The translations under genes and the position numbers were made by a program. From Hofstenia miamia (Eukaryota; Xenacoelomorpha; Acoela; Hofsteniidae), in contig CABFPE010000100.1 in NCBI GenBank assembly GCA_900660155.1, forward strand, positions 1,676,753-1,740,752: DNA of 64,000 nucleotides, in the 5' to 3' direction. The notes beneath the pieces were generated by a model. The model was not told the DNA's origin. It ran no database searches and saw only the letters and a list, made by a program, of their open reading frames with translations. Shown one piece after another: positions 1 to 10,950 of this stretch; position 1 is the stretch's first letter; every line of letters starts with the position of its first letter.

Positions 1-1554
1 TTAAATCTCGATGTTAATTTAGCATTGAAATTCGATGGCAATGAAATTTTTAAGTAGCAAGTGAAAGCAAAATTATATTCCCACCTCAAGGCTGCGACTT
101 CATACTCAACTGATGCTAATTGCATTTTTCTTTAATCATAATGTTAAATATTACGCAAAATCCTGCTTTGCCGTAAGTAGCATTCACGTATGGTGAGCAT
201 TAAATAAAAAACAGTGAGGTTTTATGTTAAACAATTTAAATGGTTCACTTTTCAAGGTCATCACGGCGTTGAAAATTGGGCAATATTTAGAGTCAAACGA
301 AAGCCTGATTGACTTCCCACAAGAAGCCTAGCCTAATAGAAATTACAACAAAATAATATTTAAACGAATTTATGCAAATCAATTAAATTTAGAGAACATG
401 TTCACTCGCACAAGTTAATTAACAAAAGTTCGACTGGACATAATGGAACCGCCAGTCCACTCAAGGTCAATCTAATGCGTTTAAGAATGCATACTCTAAA
501 ATGCTTACAAAATTTTATCAAAAAAACGCATGACACTGTTTAGCGTTTGAGGTTGTCATAAAATAAATGGATAAATTCGTGAATTTTTTATGTTCTCCAC
601 TGCATTTAAAAAGTTTGACATCGATTTTAAGCGCTTCTAGAATTTTGGGACTTTCAATTAGTGATAAAACATTTTCATTAAAATTTACGATGCACTAAGC
701 ATCAGAATATGATCAAATAATATTACGGAGTGGAATAAATTTCTAATCAAGTTCAGTCAGGTAAATATGCATCAGTGATGTAAAACTAATTGGACTAACA
801 AAAGCAATCAACAGAAATTAAAGGCAATAAATTTACTTTGAAATTCTATCCAAAAATAGATTAATTCAACTTCACAAGAAACACTGGAGAAATAATGAGA
901 AATATTTGAACTTTGTAACTTTTCAGTTCGAGGAAAAGGATTTTAAATTGTCAGGCCAATTCTTACTATATTGCTGTGCTTGTAGACGAATAATAAATTT
1001 TGAAAGAGCACTAAAGTCAATATTTGATATTTAGCAGTCCATTGAAAGAATAGCAGCTTTGAATCGTATGGCGTGAGTTTGCTTTAAGAAATTTAATACA
1101 ATTCATTACTAATTGATAAAATATAATTTACTTGATTTTTTCCAATTAATAATAATAATTAAAGCAACAATAAAATTAACAATCACGCAATGTTGAAAAA
1201 CCCCAAAATGGGCAAATGGGTTATGATTCCCAACAAAAATTAAGAAGTCGCTCACGTCTCATTAAGAAATTTTTCAGAATAATCAATAATAGGGTTAGGT
1301 AAGACCATTACTGAAAAAATCATAAAAGTATTTTGATTAAAATAGACAACAAACGAATCTATCGTCATATACCACTTGAGAAATTGAAATACTTGTAAAG
1401 AAAATATGATAGCTTTCATTTTTTAATGTAAATCAGCTAATTTTTTCAGAAAAGTGAGTGATAAGCTAGGTGATTTTTTTATTGACTTTAAACCTTGAAA
1501 AATTGACCTGACGAATTGACTTGAAAAAGGAAAAAATGACTGTAAAAAATGACT
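1..1554. other. gene-free AT-rich stretch
   Basis: No recognisable gene, element end or RNA is visible. The last part (about 1470-1560) is rich in 'attgac' and 'atgact' repeats of the kind seen near ends of non-autonomous elements, but no inverted partner was found. Confidence 0.5.
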
Positions 1555-1713
1555 TTAAAAATCATTATTTCTACAAAACAAATATTTATCAAAGGAGTTC
1601 ACGTCGAAAAGAATGGAAGCCTCTATATTCTGTTCAAGAAAATTGCTATCCTCTTCAGGAAGTATGTTAAGTTTTGTAAAAGACCGTTCCATGCCTCTCC
1701 ACTCGAAAGTTGA
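1555..1713 (-). pseudogene. short unrecognised coding-like frame, no start
   Basis: On the minus strand about 52 codons are open up to a TAA at 1555-1557. The frame has a mixed, protein-like composition (for example MERSFTKLNILPEEDSNFLE) and is less AT-rich than its surroundings. There is no convincing start, and the upstream sequence does not extend it. I do not recognise the family; an old transposase remnant is possible. The frame is short enough to be chance in this composition. Confidence 0.2.
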
Positions 1714-2900
1714 GCCGCAGTCTTGAGACAAGTGAAACAGCCTTCCATTTCTATTGCTAACAATTGAAATTGACCGCTTTTATTGATGTTCATTCAAAAA
1801 TGGAATTTTTACCAAAAAATCACCTTTTTGACCGACTTTACCCAAAAATTGGTCAAATAGACCCTAATGTTGAGGTGAGTTTTCGAATTTGGTTCTGCAA
1901 AACCAAAGTATTCCTTGTTTACGGATTTAAGGTTGTCGACTGCATTCCAGTGACTATAATAAGAGAATACGTTACACCTATTATATCTAATCTTTTATTA
2001 ATATGCGATAGTGCAAAACTTGATTTCAAAATGTCTTATGGAGCAAGATATCATATATTTCCATGAAGTGCATTGGTTGCTGGTTGAATCCTGGATTAAA
2101 TACAAGCTGTATATGCTTATGCATCACACAATCTATATCTTAGATATTCCTGCTTATCTAATTAACATGCTAGAGATTGATCAGACAAGTAAGCAGAAAA
2201 GGATTGTGTACAAGCATTTGTGGCACATGCCCTGGAGCTTTTTCTGTAACTTCTTATGCATGGAATACTTTACCTTAATGCTTAATTGGCTGTTCCTTAA
2301 GTGATGTATTCAAGAAAGAAAGGTAAAATATTTTGATTTAGGGCTATTATTATGGAGACGTAATAGTGGTGCTTAAACTTTTGAAATAATAATAATAACG
2401 TTTTACATACAAATTGAAAAATGAATGTTTGCTGGTAATTATTATTTCTGGTTATAATATAAAATCCTTTCTAATTGGAGAATAGATTTTAAATATAAAC
2501 GTGTGCAAATAAATGAAAGCGTTCATGGAATATAGGAGTAGGGATTTAATGGGTGATAAATCACGATTTTTAGTATTCTGTCAGATGATAAATTACTTCT
2601 ATTTCCCAAAAGCAGCCGAGCGCATGACAGACTTCTAAAATAATCGATTAATTTGGAGGCCGTTAAATACTCTCAAACACTCACTTCTGATAGGATAAAG
2701 AGTGTTTTCGGAAGTATATTTCAAAAGATATTTCAAAGTTGTACATTATTGGATTTTTACTATCAGAAAGTTTAAATGAGCCTTTTACCTTTGTAGCACC
2801 ATATGTTTCTCAGAGTGCTGCTATCATTTCATTGGAATAAGAACGTTATTCAAGAACAATTTACAATAGCTAAAATTAGAATGAATGCTCTGCTTACACC
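1714..2900. other. gene-free stretch with spurious ORFs
   Basis: Two plus-strand frames of about 100 codons (1764-2066 and 2011-2304) overlap here, but their products are low-complexity, Leu/Ile/Phe-rich and match nothing I recognise. No splice signals or TIRs support them. Confidence 0.4.
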
Positions 2901-2928
2901 ATATATATATATATATATATATATATAT
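2901..2928. repeat. (AT)14 microsatellite at gap edge
   Basis: A pure AT dinucleotide run continues directly into the assembly gap, so its true length is unknown. Confidence 0.95.
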
Positions 2929-3928
2929 NNNNNNNNNNNNNNNNNNNNNNNNNNNNNNNNNNNNNNNNNNNNNNNNNNNNNNNNNNNNNNNNNNNNNNNN
3001 NNNNNNNNNNNNNNNNNNNNNNNNNNNNNNNNNNNNNNNNNNNNNNNNNNNNNNNNNNNNNNNNNNNNNNNNNNNNNNNNNNNNNNNNNNNNNNNNNNNN
3101 NNNNNNNNNNNNNNNNNNNNNNNNNNNNNNNNNNNNNNNNNNNNNNNNNNNNNNNNNNNNNNNNNNNNNNNNNNNNNNNNNNNNNNNNNNNNNNNNNNNN
3201 NNNNNNNNNNNNNNNNNNNNNNNNNNNNNNNNNNNNNNNNNNNNNNNNNNNNNNNNNNNNNNNNNNNNNNNNNNNNNNNNNNNNNNNNNNNNNNNNNNNN
3301 NNNNNNNNNNNNNNNNNNNNNNNNNNNNNNNNNNNNNNNNNNNNNNNNNNNNNNNNNNNNNNNNNNNNNNNNNNNNNNNNNNNNNNNNNNNNNNNNNNNN
3401 NNNNNNNNNNNNNNNNNNNNNNNNNNNNNNNNNNNNNNNNNNNNNNNNNNNNNNNNNNNNNNNNNNNNNNNNNNNNNNNNNNNNNNNNNNNNNNNNNNNN
3501 NNNNNNNNNNNNNNNNNNNNNNNNNNNNNNNNNNNNNNNNNNNNNNNNNNNNNNNNNNNNNNNNNNNNNNNNNNNNNNNNNNNNNNNNNNNNNNNNNNNN
3601 NNNNNNNNNNNNNNNNNNNNNNNNNNNNNNNNNNNNNNNNNNNNNNNNNNNNNNNNNNNNNNNNNNNNNNNNNNNNNNNNNNNNNNNNNNNNNNNNNNNN
3701 NNNNNNNNNNNNNNNNNNNNNNNNNNNNNNNNNNNNNNNNNNNNNNNNNNNNNNNNNNNNNNNNNNNNNNNNNNNNNNNNNNNNNNNNNNNNNNNNNNNN
3801 NNNNNNNNNNNNNNNNNNNNNNNNNNNNNNNNNNNNNNNNNNNNNNNNNNNNNNNNNNNNNNNNNNNNNNNNNNNNNNNNNNNNNNNNNNNNNNNNNNNN
3901 NNNNNNNNNNNNNNNNNNNNNNNNNNNN
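2929..3928. other. assembly gap (1000 N)
   Basis: Exactly 1000 N, probably a placeholder length rather than a measured one. Frames that read through it are artefacts. It hides the left end and N-terminal domain of the transposase that follows. Confidence 0.97.
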
Positions 3929-4655
3929 AAGCATGGGTTTGAAACCCTACATCCCGAGATTATTTCATGCACTCCATGAAGACGACTCAGATCGACGCCT
4001 ACAGTTTGCAGAAGAATTTTTGGCTTATGCTGAAGAAAATGTTTCCTTTGTTAATTCCATCTTATGGTCTGATGAGGCAGTATTTAAGCTGAACAGTCAC
4101 ATTAACAGGCACAACTGCATCTACTGGAGAAGCAATAATCCCCACGAGATCATCGAAAAAGAAGTAAATCTTCCAGGAGTCACAGTCTGGTGCGGCATTT
4201 CTTCTCAAGGAATTATTGGGCCCTACTTCTTTGATGGTACTGTGTCAGGTTCGTCTTACCTTAAAATGCTATCCGAATGGCTGTGGCCTCAGATTGAGTC
4301 GAGAATACAAGGTGGTGAACGAATCATTTTCCAGCACGACGGAGCAACACCACATTTTGCAATTATTGTGAGAGACTGGTTGAATGCAAAGTTCCCGGCT
4401 TCGTGGATTGGAAGGCGTGGTTGGATGGAATGGCCGCCGCGTTCGCCTGATCTTACCCCACCGGACTTTTTTCTTTGGGGAACGTTGAAAGACTTGGTGT
4501 ACAACAGAAAGCCTCAAACAATCGAGGAATTGACCGCAGCAATCACCGATGGTGTACTATCAATTGACAATGAGTTGTGCCAAAGGGTGTGCCAGTCGGT
4601 ATCTTCAAGGCTGCAGAAATGTTTGAACAGCGATGGTCATCATTTCGAAGACTGA
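3929..4655 (+). CDS. mariner-superfamily transposase, DD41D spacing, N-terminus lost in gap
   Basis: This is the catalytic part of a Tc1/mariner-superfamily cut-and-paste transposase. The frame is open from the gap edge to TGA at 4653-4655 (240 codons from the first visible ATG at 3933, which is internal and not the true start). Visible motifs are WSDEAVFKL (first Asp), FQHDGATPHF (second Asp) and SPDLTPPDFFLWG, whose last Asp is the third catalytic residue. I count 41 residues between the second and third Asp, the DD41D spacing reported for rosa-like mariners. The WIGRRG and WPPRSPD blocks also fit that group. The helix-turn-helix DNA-binding domain, usually about 100-120 residues, must lie in the gap. 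No stop or frameshift interrupts the visible part, so it may be a fairly young copy. Confidence 0.88.
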
Positions 4656-4744
4656 ATTACTATTCGAACATGAATTGAAACGACGTTTTTAGTTATGTTT
4701 AAATAAAAATTTAATGTTTTACATGTATATTGTATCTAAATTTC

Positions 4745-4775
4745 ATATTTTGCGTTACTTTTGTCACACCCTCAA
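4745..4775. repeat. possible right end of the DD41D element
   Basis: About 95 bases past the stop lies TTTTGTCACACCCTC, which resembles a mariner TIR terminus. The matching left TIR would be in the gap, so this cannot be confirmed. It is also the point where homology to the neighbouring minus-strand transposase stops. Confidence 0.4.
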
Positions 4776-5185
4776 AATATTGAAATCAGATGCATGTAAA
4801 TGTTGCTACGTTGAAAGGCGATTACGATATAAATTGAGAACACTTCTTAAGATTCTGTGAACACTCCGTTAGAGAATGAATGTTGTGGATTCGATAATTC
4901 TTATCGAAGTCCATCCAAGATCGGAAGATGACATTTCCCATGCACAAAGCATGGATGAACATCGATCTTCTTGTAAAGAAGGTAGTCCGGATATCTGGTG
5001 ATCTGTAACACTGCCAGTTTCTAGAAAAATTGTTTCACCAAATTCAAAATGCTTGCTTGAGTAAAAGGATCTTTAATCAATTTTCGCCTTCGCTTAAACA
5101 TTCTCAATGCAGATGTGAATGATTCTTCACTTAAATAATAACATTTAGTGATATATATTCGGTCGGATAACCAGATGCAGCTCAT
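4770..5185 (-). pseudogene. mariner-superfamily transposase, N-terminal fragment
   Basis: The frame starts at ATG 5185-5183 and gives a helix-turn-helix region (CYYLSEESFTSALRMFKRRR, then FTQASILNLVKQF). A TAG follows. A frame shift then restores ETGSVTDHQISG with QEDRCSSM, matching the usual 'ETGSVxDxxRSGRPS' linker, and later SLRSVLNLY, matching the second helix-turn-helix. The family is inferred from this order. At least one frameshift and one stop make it inactive, and the catalytic domain is absent. Confidence 0.7.
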
Positions 5186-5440
5186 AATCCTTGAAATAAC
5201 AATGCAGCAAAACTGTAGTAGGATCTAACTGATTTAACAAATGTTAGACTTTCATTGATTCGTTCATGAGCAATTAAAAAGCAATGAGTCACATCACGTC
5301 ACATCACGGCACATTTTTTGATTGTTTTAAAATATTTCTTTCCTATATTTTTTAGAAATATAATGAAATTTTCATAAAAGCGTACGATTGCATTCATTAT
5401 TACCGGATATAATCTTTAGTTTTTTTTGACTCACCCTGTA
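4770..5440 (-). mobile_element. 5' half of a second mariner-superfamily element
   Basis: The 5' end is TA plus CAGGGTGAGTCAAAAAAAAC reading leftward from 5440, a typical mariner terminus with its TA target. About 250 bases inside it a transposase N-terminus begins. The element breaks off near 4770, where the DD41D element ends, suggesting that the DD41D element inserted into this one. The missing 3' half was not found left of the gap. Confidence 0.65.
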
Positions 5441-5609
5441 TATTTATAAGTAGTTTAGTATATCGTTTTCATTTACTGCGTTTAGAGAAGGAGGAGAAAT
5501 TTTGACCTGAAAAAGCTGACCAAGCTTTCAAAACTTTCAAATATTTACATCTGAAAAATATCTGCAAAACCTTTATGAGCATGGAATTAGCAGGTAATTA
5601 GACTTCATT
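5441..5609. other. short gene-free stretch
   Basis: Nothing is recognised here. A 'gacctgaaaaagctgacc' segment near 5500 recalls the attgac-rich patch near 1500. Confidence 0.3.
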
Positions 5610-5816
5610 ACCTCCCCAAGGAGGTTATAATTTGGTAGCATTGGTTTGTTTGTTTGTTTGTCTGTTAGCAAATTTTCGGAAAAATTAATAAATGGATTGA
5701 CCTCAAATTTTCACCAGAGGTGCGTCTCCGCCCAAGGAGGAATCCATTAAATGTTGGTGCTAATCCGGGGGACACAAGCAGCGTGGCGGAGGTCTGGGCT
5801 CTCCGAGTGCTTTTCT
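5610..5816 (+). repeat. repeat-like segment with CCAAGGAGG, (GTTT)n and GGCGGAGGTCTGGGCTCTCC
   Basis: The segment runs from CTCCCCAAGGAGGTTATAA through a GTTT tract to TGGCGGAGGTCTGGGCTCTC and CGAGTGCTTTTC. It is GC-richer and more structured than its flanks. From memory, very similar ordered blocks occur as dispersed repeats in many unrelated genomes; that recollection cannot be verified here. No coding capacity or TIR is seen. Confidence 0.5.
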
Positions 5817-6278
5817 AGTTTTCAATGCAATTGAAGTCATTATTTGTAGTTGCAAAATTTTTGCAAAGTAAAAGAAATTTCTTCAAATTCTTTATAAAGC
5901 TTTGGAAATTTTTTGCAAAGAATGTAAAAAGCTTCTTAAAGACCTTGAAAGTTATCAAATAATGTCGGACTAAGACTAATTATTTGTAAATTTGGAAAAA
6001 GCGGATTTTCCTATAAAAATAATGGTAGGCGGCTAGGCTAAAGTTTAAAGACACTTACCTTTTGTTAGATCTTTCATTAATGAAAATCAATATTTACAAG
6101 CATTGGCATTGCATGGAAATTTGTGGCATAGGAGTCACCTACTATGATATTAGATCAATTAATTTATAGATATAAATCCAAAAAAAATGTATCACGAAAT
6201 TTTATTGAAACTGAATGCCGCTTTTCTATTTTGAATTGTTACAAATTTGTCTATGACATTTTATTTTGAAAAATCTTT

Positions 6279-6998
6279 CTAAAAATAACTTTTCTCAATT
6301 GAAATCAACGATGGAGCATTTAGTCTATCCTCTGCCATTGTGTTCTTTAGGAATGACTTTTTTAAGGAACGAAAGCATCGTTCATGTTCACCTGTATTAA
6401 TGGGTGCTGTTAAGACGATATTCATCAATATCTCAAATTTGCCTTTAAGAGTTACATTGTGGTAACTTTCCAAAATTCCTTAAACTCTTCGGTTTTATAA
6501 ACGATTTGCAATTCATTTTGATAGTTTATGAATGATTGATATTGGGAAATTTACTCTGAAAATAGAAAAGTTTAAAGTATCTACAAGAGATAAACATTTT
6601 AAATGTTCACTAGATTCAAATCGCATTTTGAACCGTTGAACGATTAGATCACAGCATTCAATAACATAGCCGATTCTATTTGGCTTGCAATATGTTGTAG
6701 GTTTAATAGTCATTTCATTTGAGTATTTCTCTCGAATATTTCAGGTGTATATGAGCACTTACATAACAAGTAATTTTTTATGTTATATGTTCTAAATGAC
6801 GTCAACTTGTAGTATGAACTCTGAAAATATTGAAAGGTAAACATTAAAATTTTCGTCATTTAATATATTTAATATTGACGAGGCTTCGTATAAAATATTC
6901 TTAAAACATTGTTTCAGTAATTGTTTTTTATGAGTTAACTCGAGATTGAAAATTCCAGCTTTTTGCAATAGCATGAGATTTAAAGTGCGTTTTTCCAT
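6279..6998 (-). pseudogene. hAT-superfamily transposase, degenerate C-terminal half
   Basis: Three minus-strand frames in order carry pieces of one hAT protein of the ZMYM1-like or 52-kDa-repressor-like type. At 6998-6792, a helical segment ends YLSIFSEFILQVDVI. At 6713-6513, a middle part includes RFESSEHLKCLSLVD and NFSIFRVNFP. At 6473-6279, the C-terminal dimerisation region reads VLTAPINTGEHERCFRSLKK then NTMAEDRLNAPSLISIEK, matching the conserved 'SEAERCFSTLKRIKTFLRNTMxEDRLNALAMLSIEK' pattern. Frame changes and stops between the pieces show it is dead. No BED zinc finger or TIR was found nearby. Confidence 0.75.
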
Positions 6999-7401
6999 CT
7001 TTTTATTAGGTACTAACGTTTATAGGCTTGTGTGGCCCAAATTTTAAAATTTCAAGCTTGTGACTGAAATTTAATGATGAAAAGCAGCGTTAAAGAATGT
7101 AATCAACCTTGTTCATTTTTTAAAAACATGAAAACATCAAATTCAAAATTTACATTTAATAGTAATTATAACGGAACAAAATTGTATTTTGATTTCTTGA
7201 AAACTAAAGTGTCAAGAATTTTGGTGCAGAATTTTACCTGCAACATTGAAATTATCAAACTAATGGGTTATTTTTATTCAGTTTTTAACCAAGTTTTTTT
7301 CCAAAAAACATTGATTTTTCCTGAACAATATTGGTTTGTAAAAAGCAAGAGTTGATTTTTATGAACTGATAGGTTTTTGTTAACACACCAGTAAAACAAC
7401 T
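6999..7401. other. AT-rich spacer
   Basis: A plus-strand frame at 7074-7355 is Asn/Lys/Phe-rich and unrecognised. It probably has no function. Confidence 0.4.
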
Positions 7402-8110
7402 TCATCAGACGTTTCACTTCTGAAAACATCATTGCCACCTAGCCAAAGTCCGGAAGACCAAAGAAGACCTCAAAGCAAAGATTAGGCCGACTGATTTGGG
7501 CTAATTTAATGAGAGATAATTCATCTTAAGATTGGTCTAATGTTATACTATCAGATGTGTCAAGATTTGAGCTATGCTTATCAAAAGCAATGTTGATAAA
7601 GAAACCAACTGGGCAGATGTTCAGATTTTTGCATCGATTTACTCGGGGACCATGAAGTACGGTGGGAAGTCTGTAATGGTATGGAGTGGAATATGGAAGT
7701 GTGACTTTCGCAGATTTTTCAGATCACTGCTACTCTCCCAAGCCCTCAATATGCTCGGATTCTAGAAAAGGAACTCTTGCCACTCCTTGCAAGTGATTTA
7801 ATATATCAGCAGAATGATGCTCCATGTCATACCTCAAAAGAAATGAAAAACTTCTTCCATAATAACGGGGTTGTTTTCCTTGCTGACTGGCCTGGACAAT
7901 CTTCAGACCTTAATATTATCGAAAATATGTTGAAGGAGGTCAAATATCGAATTGGACAGAATACTCTTCACACCGAAGATGAACTGTAGAGCACAATAAA
8001 TTTTAAGCAATTCCCAACAGCTTTATTGAAAGGCATTTTGCTTCAATCCCTGATCGCCTTGAAGCTGTTATTCGCTCAAGGGGACACCCTACATTAAAAA
8101 GTGCTTATAT
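7402..8110 (+). pseudogene. Tc1-like transposase pseudogene (copy 1)
   Basis: Recognisable blocks are MKYGGKSVMVWSGIWK, YQQNDAPCHTSKEMKNFF, then DWPGQSSDLNIIENMLKEVK and YRIGQNTLHTEDEL. In the family the QQD block carries the second catalytic Asp; here the codon reads Asn, so that residue is lost. Spacing to the Glu of LNIIE is 35 residues. Stops and frameshifts are frequent (for example TAG at about 7763 and 7987), and an internal deletion removes much of the DNA-binding domain. It cannot make active transposase. Confidence 0.8.
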
Positions 8111-8185
8111 TGCATCAATTATTAATTTATGTATCTTATTTTGAATTTACTTTTTTTGGATTTGCTCATTTGTTAAAATTTTTTC

Positions 8186-8215
8186 AGGTGGCCGAATACA
8201 TTTTTCCAATACTGG
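8186..8215 (+). repeat. inner terminal repeat of Tc1 copy 1
   Basis: CAGGTGGCCGAATACATTTT followed by TCCAATACTGG. It matches the left inner repeat of copy 2 (60155-60182) in opposite orientation. Confidence 0.75.
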
Positions 8216-8370
8216 TTTATAAATTTTGATTTAAAATTAATAACAATTGTTATTTTACATATTTGATGGTATTAAACATACAGATTTTCCTTTCTCAATC
8301 AAAGTAGCACTTATTTATAATCTTAAGCACATTCTATCTAATGAATGTTCATTATTTATTCAAAATAACA

Positions 8371-8399
8371 AGGTGATCGAAGACATATTTCCAGTACTC
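8371..8399 (+). repeat. outer terminal repeat of Tc1 copy 1
   Basis: AGGTGATCGAAGACATATTT then CCAGTACT. It is a diverged direct copy of the inner repeat about 185 bases away, giving an IR/DR-type end as in Sleeping Beauty-like Tc1 elements. Confidence 0.65.
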
Positions 8400-9332
8400 T
8401 TTATGTATGATATTCCATTGAGCAGATGTAACTTAAAAGGCAGGGCAGCATTATATAATTCTATAATATACGAAAAAATATTACCAGAAAACCTGTATTG
8501 GTCAAACACGCTTTCACTCAACTGTCAGAAAAGAAACACGCACCTTTTCGATATTTGCAAATTTGCTATTACAATAAATTTCGGTAAAATTTCATCAGCA
8601 CTAACGGGTTTACAAATGCAAAGAGTACTTTGTTAACAGAAACACGTTTACTTTATCTACTATGACAGTCAAGTTGATGTTGTAGGCAACAGGAATTACA
8701 GAATAAAGATGGAAAGCTATGTAAATGGTAAATAGATTTATAAGTTAATTTGAATAAATAAACTCTTGGCGTTGCAGCTTCAATTGATTCCTCTTCAAGA
8801 GATCATTTGTAGAAATGAAGCCATTTTCACCGTTTGATTGTTCAGAAGATTAAAATGTTTGTTTCAAATGATCACGTTGTAACTTTGCCCAAAAGTAACA
8901 TTTTTCATGAATTTTTGAGGAAATTAAGCAGCAGAAAGCACAAATTTGCAGCTTGAATGACACCTGAGCAAAAATATATCAATTCATTATTCTATCAGCT
9001 AATCCAATTTGTCACTATCATAGTTCATATTATGACAAATTTACACATATATATTTCAAATTTATAGTTATAAATATATACATACGCCAATGCTCAGCAA
9101 AAATTGTCTAGAAAATATCACTTTAAGGCTCTTGCCAACTGCCTAATATTCCACCACAATATCAAAACTATAATTATTAAGTAAATCGTTCATAAAAAAT
9201 AATTTGCCGTATAATTTATTAACCATTCGCTAATCATTTTGCCAACATACAATCAAATTAAAAATTTATAACTTGATGAAATTTAAAAATAGTTTTTTCT
9301 AAACAACATGCACCATTGTCTATATAGGTTCG

Positions 9333-9336
<4 letters not shown>
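8400..9336. other. gene-free stretch
   Basis: A 129-codon frame (8247-8636) only spans the element end and its flank and is not a gene. Nothing else is recognised. Confidence 0.45.

Positions 9337-9369
<33 letters not shown>
9337..9369. repeat. (AT)n microsatellite
   Basis: A pure AT dinucleotide run of about 16 units. Confidence 0.95.
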
Positions 9370-9370
<1 letters not shown>

Positions 9371-9411
9371 CTTCAAAATGGCGCTAATTATAAACGTAAC
9401 GATATTCTTAA

Positions 9412-9589
9412 CAGTGGCGGCGGAAAAAATTTTGGTTAGGAGGAAGAGAAAGTTACATTTATTGGCAAGCTTAATGACTAAATAAGAGCACTTTTACTAT
9501 TTGCACTGTAAAATTTAGGTCATTTTTCTGAAAAACTTGATTTTAGGAGGCAAGTGAAATCTCTGCACTCCTCACTTGGCCCGCCACTA
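9412..9589. mobile_element. 178-bp hAT-like MITE, CAGTGGCGG ends
   Basis: The left end is CAGTGGCGGCGGAAAAAATT; the right end is the reverse complement of TAGTGGCGGGCC. Flanking 8-mers ATTCTTAA (9404-9411) and ATACTTAC (9590-9597) agree at 6 of 8 positions, consistent with an old 8-bp hAT target duplication. It is non-coding. Similar CAGTGGCGGAT-type ends occur at 62716 and 63978. Confidence 0.65.
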
Positions 9590-10689
9590 ATACTTACCAG
9601 TTTGTGAGTTATGAGTGTTCAATTTTTTTAGTAACATTCAAATTTAAACATATTTCTGACCAACTTTGGATTAAAATATTGAAAATTTAATGAACATTTT
9701 GAGAAACAGTGTAATCAGATATCCCTGCAGCTGTAGGTTGGTACTTTCTTTTTATTTGCTATCTTAAATATCATCTAAAGCTCAAAGCTTTATAATATTT
9801 CTTCAACCAGTTTACTATCATAGTTGAAAACGTAAATACGATTTTGAAGGACAACTAATTCCAACAACACAAATAATTCAAGAAAAAGCGCTTCAAGAGT
9901 AAATTAAATTCTCAAATTACAAACAGAATGCATGAGTCTCATACTTAATACGATATATTTTGGTATCAAGTGCTACCCTAAGTTGACATGTGACTGATCT
10001 AAAAAATTAACCAAATAGAACATATAATGTTAAATTTACATTGAAAAAATCTGCCACTAAGAGGAAATATTCTTAAAGGCTGTCTGGTGCTCTCAGAGAA
10101 AAATATTTGTTTGATATTTTAGGGTCGCAAACGTCGTATTCAATACAAACCCGACCTATTCTGAAAAAATTAAACCTCAGTGAGACAAGTATTTTGGGGT
10201 AGCAATTGTATGTACGTGGAACACTCTGTATTCTTTTTTATCAGTTGAGATATGAATGTAAAATTATAATATAAACATGATGTTTCGAACAACACTTAAT
10301 TCAAATTAATGCCTTTGTAATGCAGGCTCGTTGGACGCCCAAAAAATTTTAACAATAGAAAAATTAGCAAAAAAATTCGAAAACAGTATATTGTATCAAA
10401 CGTACTTCATATCATTTATATGTTGAAAACAAATTTAGTTTGTGTTTTCTAAATGTACATAACCATTGTTCATTCGGGGTCATAAGTTCGTTTAAGACAA
10501 GTTGTTAATAGTCTAGTGCATATTTTATATAGTGAATTTGCTAGTACAGACCCGGACTGTCCAGATCTTGCGATACGGGCCAGTAAAGTAAATCTCATTA
10601 TTCCAACTTAATTGTAACTCAATTGCTAATGGACTAGAGTTTATTCGACTCAACTTTGAAAAAAGAATTTTTTCAAAGGTTTTATATTA
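9590..10689. other. gene-free stretch
   Basis: No gene is visible. A short GC-richer patch with GACCCGGACTGTCC lies near 10550, and a lone mariner-like GGAACACTCTGTA near 10219 has no partner. Confidence 0.45.
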
Positions 10690-10950
10690 GGGACATGTGA
10701 ATCTGAATACTTCAAATTCGAGTCGGACATTGCAAATGGAGATTTATTTAAAAACATAACAGTATTTTACAATTGTTTTTGAATTTGAGTTTTCTACCTG
10801 TCAAATGACAATACAAATGTCAATCACTAGCGATTCATTGATTTTTAATGTTTTAACCTTGAAAAATTAATTGCAATTCGACTTGAAATTGAAAACAGAA
10901 ATATTTGGAATCGAGTAATCTACTCGAAAATTCGAGTTCTTAGTAAATTC
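10690..10950. repeat. degenerate TCGAG-rich MITE remnant
   Basis: 'aattcgagtcgg' near 10717 and 'ggaatcgagtaatctactcg' with 'aattcgagttc' near 10910-10940 repeat the CGAGT theme of the element at 27260-27651. Ends are too decayed to place. Confidence 0.4.

Larger units (their letters stand above)
7402..8399 (+). mobile_element. Tc1-like element, 5'-truncated and internally deleted (copy 1)
   Basis: Homology to the copy at 59957-61568 begins abruptly near 7402 and runs to a terminal repeat ending CCAGTACT near 8398. The right end has the same two-repeat architecture as copy 2: inner repeat 8186-8215, outer repeat 8371-8398. Relative to copy 2, about 180 bases are missing where 'accaaagaag' joins 'acctcaaagc' (near 7465-7475). 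The 5' TIR is absent. Confidence 0.8.

Noticed and set aside
1764-2304. Overlapping 97-100 codon plus-strand frames
   Set aside because: Low-complexity hydrophobic products in two frames, no supporting signals.
2803-3979. Long open frames on both strands of about 350-380 codons
   Set aside because: They read through 1000 N and an (AT)n run; no real coding sequence is involved apart from the transposase that starts after the gap.
8247-8636. 129-codon ORF and its relative at 59789-60118
   Set aside because: Both simply span the terminal repeats and flank of the two Tc1 copies; similarity reflects the shared element end, not a gene.
10219-10231. GGAACACTCTGTA as a mariner right end
   Set aside because: No inverted partner and no transposase nearby.
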